NCBI GenBank assembly: GCA_964289745.1
Contig: CAXYMM010000001.1
Location: 558,001-622,000 of the forward strand
Source: Ekhidna sp964289745
GTDB lineage: Bacteria > Bacteroidota > Bacteroidia > Cytophagales > Cyclobacteriaceae
DNA: 64,000 nucleotides
Direction: 5' to 3'
Part shown: piece after piece, positions 54,798 through 62,916 of the stretch
Layout: every line of letters starts with the position of its first letter
How positions within the stretch are numbered: the stretch's first letter is position 1
Position numbers and translations under genes: made by a program
Notes under the pieces: model-generated
The model's database searches: none
Told to the model about the DNA's origin: nothing
The model's input: the letters and a program-made list of their open reading frames with translations, nothing else

Positions 54798-55658
54798 TTG
54801 AAAAAATCTACACTACTCCATTTAAGATTTCCATTCTCTTTTTTCTTGTTACCGGTTTTTCTGTTGGCTTGCGCCTCCGCTAGGTCTGTTTTTTGGGTGG
54901 ATACTATCCTCTGTTTCTTTATTCTACATTTTATGGTATATCCGGCTAGCAATGGATTCAACTCTTATTTTGATAAAGACGAGCAGAGTATCGGTGGGCT
55001 GAAAAACCCACCAAAAGTTTACCTCGAACTCTATTGGGTTTCGCTCATCATAGATGGGGCAGCTTTGATACTTGGTCTTTTTATTTCGCTGGAATTTACT
55101 ATCATGATTTTTATCTATGGGTTAGTCTCCAAGGCTTACAGCCACCCTTCTATTCGATTAAAGAAATACCCCATAATTGGTTGGATGGCGGCTGGAATTT
55201 TTCAAGGATATTTCACTTTTCTGCTCGCTATTGTAGCAGTAGAGGGCATAGGTGTTGCAGAAACGTTAGATTGGCGCTACCAGGTTCCAGGCGTTCTGTG
55301 TAGTGTTTTGCTTATGGGATCTTATCCAATGACTCAAATTTATCAGCATCAAGAAGATGGAAGAAGAGGCGATATGACGATAAGTAGAAAGCTAGGTGTG
55401 TTAGGCACTTTCCATTTTACCGCAGTAGCCTTTGCAATAGCCTCGGCAGGGCTTGGATATCACTTCTATATCACTTTTGGACGCTCAAAGACTGTTTTGT
55501 TTTTTTTCTGTTTGACTCCTATGCTCATCTATTTCTTTAGATGGTATTTTAAAGTAAGAAAAAATCCAACAGCAGCAGACTTTGATTCCACAATGCGACT
55601 CAATTTAATCTCCAGCACTTTACTCAATGCGTTTTTTCTATACCTATGGCTGGGTTAA
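54798..55658 (+). CDS. UbiA family prenyltransferase
   Basis: 286 residues from a TTG at 54798, with about eight membrane helices and two aspartate-rich sites: NGFNSYFDKDEQS and YQHQEDGRRGDM, the second resembling the UbiA Mg2+-diphosphate motif. These enzymes attach isoprenoid chains to aromatic acceptors in the membrane. It diverges from the PKS gene (52 bp gap) and converges on the flavoprotein gene with no gap. Prenylation of the polyketide is a plausible, unproven role. Confidence 0.85.
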   Translation: MKKSTLLHLRFPFSFFLLPVFLLACASARSVFWVDTILCFFILHFMVYPASNGFNSYFDKDEQSIGGLKNPPKVYLELYWVSLIIDGAALILGLFISLEFTIMIFIYGLVSKAYSHPSIRLKKYPIIGWMAAGIFQGYFTFLLAIVAVEGIGVAETLDWRYQVPGVLCSVLLMGSYPMTQIYQHQEDGRRGDMTISRKLGVLGTFHFTAVAFAIASAGLGYHFYITFGRSKTVLFFFCLTPMLIYFFRWYFKVRKNPTAADFDSTMRLNLISSTLLNAFFLYLWLG

Positions 55659-56771
55659 TCAAAACTCTGCGCCGTGTGTTCTTTTCATCAACGAACGAGT
55701 AATGACGGGTATTTTTTTATTTATATGAATTGCAAGTTCAGTGAGACTAGAGGCACCAAAAAAATGTTGAATATTTCTTCCTATCCAAATTCTTTTTTGA
55801 AATACCTCGCACCAGACTTTAGTGTAGTCTTTTTCTAATGCCTCCCGATCGAAGCCACCATCAATATTATGAATGATAACTTGACTTAGCAGTTTTGCGG
55901 TGTGTATTGCCATCGCCATACCGTTTCCACAAAGGGGGGCTATCGTACCCGCTGAATCACCGATCATCAAAATATGATCAAATACTGGCTCTTTTGAAGA
56001 GAAGGAAATTTCACTTATCACTTTTGGCTTATCGAAAAGAAAGTCAGCGTTTGTGAAAATTCTTTTCAAAAAAGGATTTCTATAAAGCACTTCTTGCTCC
56101 ATTTCCTTTATACTCGGATATTTTTTTAGGTTTTTTCGATGGGTGAGGTAGCAAACGTTAAACTTTTCGTTCTCTACTTTGCTGATGCCGCAGTAGCCAT
56201 TTTTAAAGTTATGCAGGGCTACGGTGCTATCATCTACCTCGTCCGTTTTTAAATGATACTTTACACCAACGTATGGATGTTTCTTATGTGCAAAACTCCT
56301 GTCTAGTTTTTTATCCATATTGCTCCTCTTCCCAAAAGCTCCAATCACTAAATCTGCACTAAGGGTAACGCCTGAGCGTGCCTCTATTGAAAACTCATTC
56401 TCACCGTAGTTGCAATTTACTACTCTATCGAAGTGAAATTGAACCCCTTCCGCTACTGCAATTTTGAATAACCATTCATCCAATGCACATCGAGACAGCC
56501 CAAACCCTCCTAACCCTAGAGGTTGGTTTATAGATACTCCTTTAGGAGAGGTCAAATGAAACTGCGAGATATCTGCCGGTTCTAATTCTGAAGGATAGAG
56601 TTCATTTTGTTTAAGAAATGGTATCACCTCTTTGGAGATATACTCACCACACACCCGATGAAAAGGGTACTCTTTCTCCTCAAATAAAATTACTTCATAG
56701 CCCTTTCTAACAAGCAGGATTGAACTTATCAACCCGGCTAATCCTCCACCAATTATTACGATCTTCTGCAT
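55659..56771 (-). CDS. FAD-dependent oxidoreductase, geranylgeranyl-reductase-like
   Basis: 370 residues with a Rossmann FAD motif IGGGLAGLISSILLVRKG at the N-terminus, the GD motif HILMIGDSAGTIAPLCGNGM, and a flavin-hydroxylase/geranylgeranyl-reductase type layout (RCALDEWLFKIA). It could reduce prenyl double bonds or oxidise an aromatic ring. Its stop abuts the UbiA stop. Grouped with PKS, methyltransferase and UbiA, it looks like part of a meroterpenoid or prenylated quinone pathway. Confidence 0.85.
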   Translation of the reverse strand: MQKIVIIGGGLAGLISSILLVRKGYEVILFEEKEYPFHRVCGEYISKEVIPFLKQNELYPSELEPADISQFHLTSPKGVSINQPLGLGGFGLSRCALDEWLFKIAVAEGVQFHFDRVVNCNYGENEFSIEARSGVTLSADLVIGAFGKRSNMDKKLDRSFAHKKHPYVGVKYHLKTDEVDDSTVALHNFKNGYCGISKVENEKFNVCYLTHRKNLKKYPSIKEMEQEVLYRNPFLKRIFTNADFLFDKPKVISEISFSSKEPVFDHILMIGDSAGTIAPLCGNGMAMAIHTAKLLSQVIIHNIDGGFDREALEKDYTKVWCEVFQKRIWIGRNIQHFFGASSLTELAIHINKKIPVITRSLMKRTHGAEF

Positions 56772-56778
56772 ATTGAAA

Positions 56779-56808
56779 CAAAAAAAGTCCTGTATAATTT
56801 CAGGACTT
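56779..56808 (-). terminator. Terminator of the htrA gene
   Basis: On the minus strand AAGTCCTG-AAATTATA-CAGGACTT is followed by a T run. It lies between htrA and the flavoprotein start. Confidence 0.75.
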
Positions 56809-56831
56809 TAAAATTATGCTTTTCTACTCGA

Positions 56832-58301
56832 TCAGAGGCCTAACCCATAATGCGCTTTGCTCCCGTCTGGATAAATTCCCTCAATTAGAATACCGTCTCT
56901 TCGAGGGCTTCGAAAATAATCTTTTAGGTCTTCAATATCTTTAATGTCTTCATTGTCGATCTTGGTAATGATGAATCCTTCCTTCATTCTAATATCTCTC
57001 CACTTTCCAGCACCAAGTTTACTAATTTGTACTCCTCCATCCACTTCCAGCTTCTTCCGAAGCTCCTTGGAAGTTTCTACGAAAGTTGCCCCTTCTATTT
57101 CAAATTCATCTTTTGCTTCGACGATTTCAAAGGTGTTGTTCGCATTTCGAAGTACTACGCTCACTTTTTTTTCTTTTCCATTGCGGATAAATTTTACCGT
57201 AATATCATCGCCAGGACTATTGACAGCCACATTTTCCTGAAGCTGAGCAACGTTATTTATCGTCTTATCATCTATCCCAACAATCACATCTCCTTTTTTG
57301 ATGCCCGCTAGATCCGCAGCACCACCAGAAATTACTTCACTAACATAAACTCCATTTAGAACGTCCAGATCAAACTGCTCAGCGATATCCGCATTTACAT
57401 CTCCAATTCGGATATTCAATAAAGCTCTTTGCACTTCCCCATACTCCACCAAATCGTTGACCACTTTTTTTACCAATGAAACGGGTACCGCAAACGAATA
57501 GCCAGCAAAGGCTCCTGAAGTAGATGCTATCGCAGTATTGATACCAATGAGCTGTCCGTTGAGGTTGACTAATGCGCCCCCACTATTTCCAGGATTTACA
57601 GCAGCATCTGTTTGAATAAATGACTCAATACTAGTGCCTCCGCCCAAAATGTTGATGTTTCTTCCTTTGGCGCTCACGATTCCAGCCGTAACGGTAGATC
57701 GAAACTCATAAGGATTACCAATAGCCAATACCCATTCCCCTATACTGATGCTTTCGGAGTTTCCGTAAGTAACGGCAGGAAGGTCTTCTTGATTGATTTT
57801 TATTACCGCTAGGTCTGTTGATTCATCGGCTCCAACCACCTTAGCCTCGTAGCTCCTATTATCACTAAGAACTACCTCGATCTCACTTGCATTATCAATT
57901 ACGTGATTATTCGTAACAATATATCCATCAGAGGCTATTATCACACCAGAGCCCGCTCCCAATGACTTTCCATAACCTCTTCTTTTATATCGTTCACCAA
58001 AGTAGTCTTTCAAAAAATCATTAAACGGATTTCTTGATTGGACTCCTGCCTCATAGGTGGTTCTAATATGAACGACTGAAGGAGTCGCATTTTTGGCTGC
58101 AAAAACAAAATTCAGTCCCTCAGGCACGATAAAATCCGATGAGTCGAACACATAGTTAGTTAGTGCCAGCTGGGTTTTATTCGCTCCGCTTGCTTGAATT
58201 ATTTGAGGGGGGGGAACTAACGAAGAATACCCTATAACCGCAACTACACCTCCAAAAAAGGAGGATAACATCATCGCTAAAATCAAATTTCTTTTATTCA
58301 T
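56832..58301 (-). CDS. HtrA/DegP-type periplasmic serine protease
   Basis: 489 residues: an N-terminal signal or anchor (LILAMMLSSFFGGVVAVIGY), a trypsin domain with His in TNNHVID, Asp in STDLAVIKI and Ser in PGNSGGALV, then one full PDZ (about 290-375) and a second divergent PDZ (about 400-489). It degrades or chaperones misfolded envelope proteins. It is followed by its own terminator. Next upstream is Hsp20, a second stress protein. Confidence 0.95.
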   Translation of the reverse strand: MNKRNLILAMMLSSFFGGVVAVIGYSSLVPPPQIIQASGANKTQLALTNYVFDSSDFIVPEGLNFVFAAKNATPSVVHIRTTYEAGVQSRNPFNDFLKDYFGERYKRRGYGKSLGAGSGVIIASDGYIVTNNHVIDNASEIEVVLSDNRSYEAKVVGADESTDLAVIKINQEDLPAVTYGNSESISIGEWVLAIGNPYEFRSTVTAGIVSAKGRNINILGGGTSIESFIQTDAAVNPGNSGGALVNLNGQLIGINTAIASTSGAFAGYSFAVPVSLVKKVVNDLVEYGEVQRALLNIRIGDVNADIAEQFDLDVLNGVYVSEVISGGAADLAGIKKGDVIVGIDDKTINNVAQLQENVAVNSPGDDITVKFIRNGKEKKVSVVLRNANNTFEIVEAKDEFEIEGATFVETSKELRKKLEVDGGVQISKLGAGKWRDIRMKEGFIITKIDNEDIKDIEDLKDYFRSPRRDGILIEGIYPDGSKAHYGLGL

Positions 58302-58386
58302 AATTTTCTCTTTGTTCTTCTATACTATAAAAAATACATAAGGTTTTGATCAAATGTAAGAATCAATCATCTTTAACCAATCTTAA

Positions 58387-58422
58387 CAAAAAAAGGGTTC
58401 TTGCATATTCACAAAAACCCTT
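58387..58422 (-). terminator. Terminator after Hsp20 gene
   Basis: AAGGGTTCTTG and CAAAAACCCTT pair over 11 positions with one mismatch. On the minus strand the hairpin is followed by a run of T. It sits 18 bp beyond the hsp20 stop. Confidence 0.65.
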
Positions 58423-58439
58423 ACTCTACTGCTCAACGT

Positions 58440-58868
58440 TTACTTTATTGTTATTTGCTTTTCAGCTTCTTTTTTCTCGTCCTTGGGCAGGGAAATTCGC
58501 AATACACCGTCCTCGTATTTCGCATTAATTTTCTCTCGATCAACAACTTGTGGTAAGTGAAATGACCTGCGAAAAGAGCCATAGTGGCTTTCTATTCTGT
58601 GGTAATTTTTGCCCTTGTTCTCATCATCGAACTTACGCTCTCCACTAATGATGATCTCATCTTCTTTTAAATCAATTGCAAAATCAGTTTTACTCATCCC
58701 GGGTACGTGAAGATTAATTTGGAATTCTTTTTCCGTTTCTAATACATCTACTCTGGGATTAAAAGTTGGCGTTGATCCGCCAAGATATTCATCATTGAAA
58801 AACTCATCTACAAAGCTTCTAAAGCTAGTAGGTTTAAAATCGTTTGTGTTATACTTAATAAGTGCCAT
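58440..58868 (-). CDS. Hsp20/alpha-crystallin small heat-shock protein
   Basis: 142 residues with an alpha-crystallin domain from about residue 38 (PRVDVLETEKEFQINLHVPG; EDGVLRISLPK, the GVL motif) and a C-terminal I-x-I tail (ITIK). It prevents aggregation of unfolded proteins. Adjacent to htrA. Confidence 0.95.
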   Translation of the reverse strand: MALIKYNTNDFKPTSFRSFVDEFFNDEYLGGSTPTFNPRVDVLETEKEFQINLHVPGMSKTDFAIDLKEDEIIISGERKFDDENKGKNYHRIESHYGSFRRSFHLPQVVDREKINAKYEDGVLRISLPKDEKKEAEKQITIK

Positions 58869-59099
58869 ATCTGTAATTTTTTATTTTTAAAATCAATTTC
58901 AACGAATCAGAATCTGTACCAAACCATATGTTTTAACTATTTTACGGACTATTTGTCATATAAATGCAGAATAATGGTTAAATAAACAAGACAATATGTC
59001 AGTCTTTTGATGTAATTGGATGATTCATTGTCAAATATCTTGACCTTTAGTGTTGCGATTTTTTACTTTCTATGTACATTTGCACTCCTTTTAAAATAT

Positions 59100-59176
59100 T
59101 CCTCTTTAGCTCAGTTGGTTAGAGCATCTGACTGTTAATCAGAGGGTCCTTGGTTCGAGCCCAAGAAGAGGAGCCA
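59100..59176 (+). tRNA. tRNA-Asn (anticodon GUU), CCA encoded
   Basis: Acceptor TCCTCTT pairs with AAGAGGA, D-arm GCTC/GAGC, anticodon stem TCTGA/TCAGA with loop CTGTTAA (anticodon GTT), T-arm CTTGG/CCAAG around TTCGAGC, discriminator G and an encoded CCA. A T start, not G, is normal for tRNA-Asn. Confidence 0.97.
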
Positions 59177-59179
59177 AAT

Positions 59180-59219
59180 GGGCTAATAACTAAAAAGGGT
59201 TGTTAGCCCTCTTTTTTAT
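59180..59219 (+). terminator. Terminator after tRNA-Asn
   Basis: GGGCTAATAAC and GTTGTTAGCCC form an 11-bp stem (one G-T pair) followed by TCTTTTTT. It starts 3 bases after the tRNA. Confidence 0.85.
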
Positions 59220-59390
59220 CTTCTAAAATTTTGATTGGTATTGACCTTGAAAGTTTAATATTTATGAAATTTTGCCGTGAAACTATAATCTGGTTCTACC
59301 ATGTATTAAATACTATGAAGAAGAACACGAATAAATAGCTGGTAATAAGGTCTTGAATAGTCTCATTCCATAAGGTCGCGATACATAGAT

Positions 59391-60065
59391 TTATACTGAT
59401 TTTTTTATTTCTTTAATTTGAACGATTATTTCTTTTACAAGTTCACTTAAGCTATCATAATCTTCTCTAACGATCAAATCATCAGAAATTAGCTTTGAAC
59501 CCATTCCTACACAGGTCACCTTTGCATTAAACCATTCGCTCAAGTTTTCTATGGTTGGTGAAACTCCTCCTGTTGGCATAATTGAAGTCCAGGGTTGTGG
59601 TCCTTTAATGGCTTTTACAAAATCAGGACCATAGATGCCACCTGGAAACAATTTTACCAATTCACAACCCAGCTCCTCCGCTCTGGCAATTTCACTGAGC
59701 GATCCGCAACCAGGCGACCACAATACTTTTTTTCTGTTGCACGCTAAAGCTATATCTTCTCTTAATACTGGGGTAACTACAAAATTGGCTCCCAATTGCA
59801 TGTAAAGCGAGGCAGCTCCCACATCTGAGACCGAACCTACTCCTAGGATCATCTCTGGCAGAGATTCTTCTGCATACTTGTTGATTTCTCGAAATATCTC
59901 ATGGGCATAGTCTCCTCTATTAGTAAACTCTAAAATTCTCGCACCACCCTTGTAGCAAGCTAGAAGTACCCTCTTTGCTACATTGACGTCATGATGGTAA
60001 AACAAGGGTACCAGCCCCGTATCCTCCATCACCTGAAAAACTTTAATTCTTGAAAATCTTGCCAT
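59391..60065 (-). CDS. eda: KDPG/KHG aldolase
   Basis: 224 residues; splits 2-keto-3-deoxy-6-phosphogluconate to pyruvate and glyceraldehyde-3-phosphate. The Schiff-base lysine lies in ELVKLFPGG, the catalytic Glu in ILEFTNRG, and the phosphate-site TGGVSPTIENL follows. It is downstream of the KDG kinase gene on the same strand, so product and substrate flow link them: kinase then aldolase. Confidence 0.93.
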   Translation of the reverse strand: MARFSRIKVFQVMEDTGLVPLFYHHDVNVAKRVLLACYKGGARILEFTNRGDYAHEIFREINKYAEESLPEMILGVGSVSDVGAASLYMQLGANFVVTPVLREDIALACNRKKVLWSPGCGSLSEIARAEELGCELVKLFPGGIYGPDFVKAIKGPQPWTSIMPTGGVSPTIENLSEWFNAKVTCVGMGSKLISDDLIVREDYDSLSELVKEIIVQIKEIKKSV

Positions 60066-60271
60066 ACGCTATTCTTATTAATTCACTTGAAATATTTCTT
60101 TCAACAAGCCCTTGCTCATCCTCGACACAGCTTTGGATGCTTCAAATCCTCTGAAAGCCAACTCAAGAGAAATTAGTCTAAGGAAAGCTATCCTACCAAG
60201 TATTAGTTGTGCTCATCATTGCTTTACCAAAAAGCACTGTATCTTTGCAATTAATCATCATATTGTAATCA

Positions 60272-61321
60272 TTATCTGGCCACCCTGCCAGAAGTATCTC
60301 CCCCCATAAGCTTCTCAACCTCAGCCACGGTAACAAGGTTAGCATCGCCCTTTATGGTATGTTTTAAGCTAGAGGCAGCTACGGCAAAGTCCAGCGCAAG
60401 CTGATCATCACCTGGATACATTAATAATCCATATATGAGACCTCCCATAAAGGAATCACCACCGCCTACTCGATCTACGATATCTGTGATTTGGTACTGG
60501 CGAGTTTCGAGTAGATCAGCCCCATCATACATTACACCCGCCCATGTATTGTGCGAAGCAGAAATTGACCCTCTCAAGGTAGTAATTACCTTTCTTGCTT
60601 TTGGAAATTTCTTCATCATCTGCTGACATACGGATAAAAAAGCCTCTGCTTTTACATTGTGTCCTTCCTTCTGTACGTTTATTCCTTCTGGTTTGATACT
60701 AAAATGCATTTCGGCATCTTCTTCATTACCAAGTATAATATTGCAATAAGAAGTAAGCAAAGTCATAGTCTCTTCTCGTGTACTATCGTTGCAATATTTC
60801 CAAAGCTTGGCTCGGTAGTTTAGATCGGTAGAAATCACAATGCCCTTCTCAGAAGCTACTTTTACGGCCTCCAGACAAGCATCTGCGGCTCCCTGCGAAA
60901 TAGCTGGAGTAATCCCCGTCCAGTGAAACCATTCTGCCCCCTCAAAGACTTTTTCCCAATCGATCATGCCTTTTTGAATTTCTGACATGGCAGAGTGAGC
61001 ACGATCATAAACAACCTTACTACCTCTGCTAACTGCCCCTGTCTCAAGAAAATAAATGCCTAGACGGTCTCCCCCAAAGACGATATTTTGTGTATTTACA
61101 CCTCGCTTTCTCATTTCCATCAGCGCACAAGCACCTATGTCATTATCTGGCAATCTGGTGACAAAGTCTACCGGAATCCCGTAGTTTGCGAGAGAAACTG
61201 CTACGTTGGATTCACCACCACCATAGATTACATCAAAGCTCGTTGCTTGAGAAAAACGTAAAAATCCATGAGGTGCAAGCCTCAACATGATCTCTCCAAA
61301 GGTAACGACTTTATTCTTCAT
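60272..61321 (-). CDS. kdgK: PfkB-family sugar kinase, probable 2-keto-3-deoxygluconate kinase
   Basis: 349 residues of ribokinase fold: a GGGESNVAVSLANYG substrate-site motif and VDRVGGGDSFMGGLIYG with the catalytic Asp of GxGD. Bacteroidota KDG kinases in uronate loci look like this. The adjacent KDPG aldolase supports the call, though a related keto-sugar kinase cannot be excluded. It is separated from eda by 206 bp with no gene. Confidence 0.88.
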   Translation of the reverse strand: MKNKVVTFGEIMLRLAPHGFLRFSQATSFDVIYGGGESNVAVSLANYGIPVDFVTRLPDNDIGACALMEMRKRGVNTQNIVFGGDRLGIYFLETGAVSRGSKVVYDRAHSAMSEIQKGMIDWEKVFEGAEWFHWTGITPAISQGAADACLEAVKVASEKGIVISTDLNYRAKLWKYCNDSTREETMTLLTSYCNIILGNEEDAEMHFSIKPEGINVQKEGHNVKAEAFLSVCQQMMKKFPKARKVITTLRGSISASHNTWAGVMYDGADLLETRQYQITDIVDRVGGGDSFMGGLIYGLLMYPGDDQLALDFAVAASSLKHTIKGDANLVTVAEVEKLMGGDTSGRVAR

Positions 61322-61382
61322 AAATTCGTAAAATTATTTTAAAGTGTAATTTATACACAGAAGAGTAATCCAGCAAATTAGA

Positions 61383-62060
61383 TTAGGAAGTTTTGTGATT
61401 TTTTTTTCGATAAAGAATAGGTCCGCCCTTTACTCCTTTCTTTTTCTTCTTTGTGTCCTCCAGTAGGTTCATTTGAAGAATTTTCTTTCGAAAATTTCGC
61501 TTATCCAAATGCTCTCCTAGGATTCTTTCATATAATTCCTGAAGCTCGGTGAGTGTAAAAAAATTAGGTAACAACTCTCCAAATACCAAATTTTGTTTGA
61601 GGTTGCTTTGTAGCTTTCGAAGTGCATCTTGTAGCAGATTATTATGATCGAAGCCAAGTGTGGACACTTCCTTTATATCAAACCAGTTGATCTCTGAGAT
61701 ATAGTTTTTGGGGATTACGGGGTACTTCTCAGGCTTAACCAATGCATAGTACGATACAGAGACCACCCGTTTGACTGGGTGTCTGTCTACCTGACTGTAA
61801 CAGGCTACCTGCTCGCAAGGCACCTCCTGTATTCCCGTCAAGTTATAAAGTACTTGATTTACCGATTCTGAGAGGGTCATTCCTTCAGACATCGCACCAC
61901 CAGGCAAAAGCCAGTAGTCTTCGAAAGGGGCTATTGACCTTTTGACCAAGAGAATTTTCAGTTTATTATCCTGAAAGCCAAAAACACAACACTCTACCGC
62001 AATCGTGCATTCGTATGATTGCGGTGATATCGCTGTATCGAGCCTATCAATATGATTCAT
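61383..62060 (-). CDS. Nudix-fold transcriptional regulator (NrtR/AraR-like)
   Basis: 225 residues: a Nudix fold (about 15-145) followed by a winged-helix-like C-terminal domain (LTELQELYERILGEHLDKRN and FRKKILQMNLL). The Nudix box is degenerate: GGAMSEGMTLSESVNQVLYN, lacking the R-E-x-x-E-E catalytic residues, so it is probably a sensor without hydrolase action. Such proteins repress sugar-use genes in Bacteroidota. It sits between the kdgK and SDR genes, so these are its likely targets, inference only. Confidence 0.85.
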   Translation of the reverse strand: MNHIDRLDTAISPQSYECTIAVECCVFGFQDNKLKILLVKRSIAPFEDYWLLPGGAMSEGMTLSESVNQVLYNLTGIQEVPCEQVACYSQVDRHPVKRVVSVSYYALVKPEKYPVIPKNYISEINWFDIKEVSTLGFDHNNLLQDALRKLQSNLKQNLVFGELLPNFFTLTELQELYERILGEHLDKRNFRKKILQMNLLEDTKKKKKGVKGGPILYRKKNHKTS

Positions 62061-62133
62061 ATCCCCAATTAGATAAGCTAGTAAATTACATTTTTTTGGA
62101 TTTCTCTTTTACTATCGTAGCTACTTAGACAAA

Positions 62134-62898
62134 CTATATCCCCAGTGCCTGCCCTCCGCCAATTTGGATGGTCTCAGCCGTGATGAACGAGGCATCTTCG
62201 CTCGCAAGAAAAGAGACGACTGCAGCGACTTCCTCCGGTTGGCCGAGCCGACCGAGCATGATGTTGTTTTTCCATGAGGCAAATATCTCTGGCTTGGTAG
62301 ATTTGATCTGTGCGTGAAAGGGTGTATCAATTGTGCCTGGAGAAACAGCGTTGACTCGTATGCCGTATTCCGCCAAATCCTTTGCCAACGCTCGTGTGAT
62401 GGCATGCACTCCAGCCTTGGATGTACCGTAAATACCCGCCCCCGGACCTCCAGCGTTCCAGCCAGCATTTGAAGTATAATTTATGATAGAGGGATGTTCA
62501 CCTTTTTTCAAATATGGTATCGCCGCCCTAGAAGCGAAAAACACAGAATCTAAATTTAGTGCCATGACAAATCGGTAAAATTCTGTCGTCATTTCTTCAA
62601 ATCTTGATCTGCCACCAAGTCCTCCGGCATTGTTGACCAGAACGTCTATCCTTCCGTACTTTTCGCCGATAGATGTAATTGCAGGCGTGACTTTCTCTTC
62701 TTTGGTCACATCAAACCCCATATACTCAGCGACCGTGCCTTCTTTGGTTAGTGCAGCTACTTTCTCGGCTCCTGCTTCATCTTCGATGCCATTGAGTATG
62801 ACAGTATAGCCGTCGCTTCCCAGTCGTTTTGCCACTTCAAATCCTATACCACTGGTAGCACCTGTGACGATGGCAACTTTATTTTCTATTTTTCTCAT
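62134..62898 (-). CDS. SDR oxidoreductase, probable uronate (DEH) reductase
   Basis: 254 residues with classical SDR marks: TGATSGIGFEVAKRLG cofactor loop, NNAGG, and the catalytic Ser-Tyr-Lys (SNAGWNAGG; YGTSKAG). Close to KDG kinase and KDPG aldolase, the best fit is a reductase of 4-deoxy-L-erythro-5-hexoseulose uronate, which feeds KDG into this pathway. This assignment comes from context, not from a unique motif. Confidence 0.82.
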   Translation of the reverse strand: MRKIENKVAIVTGATSGIGFEVAKRLGSDGYTVILNGIEDEAGAEKVAALTKEGTVAEYMGFDVTKEEKVTPAITSIGEKYGRIDVLVNNAGGLGGRSRFEEMTTEFYRFVMALNLDSVFFASRAAIPYLKKGEHPSIINYTSNAGWNAGGPGAGIYGTSKAGVHAITRALAKDLAEYGIRVNAVSPGTIDTPFHAQIKSTKPEIFASWKNNIMLGRLGQPEEVAAVVSFLASEDASFITAETIQIGGGQALGI

Positions 62899-62916
62899 TT
62901 TAATTCTATTTTTCGA

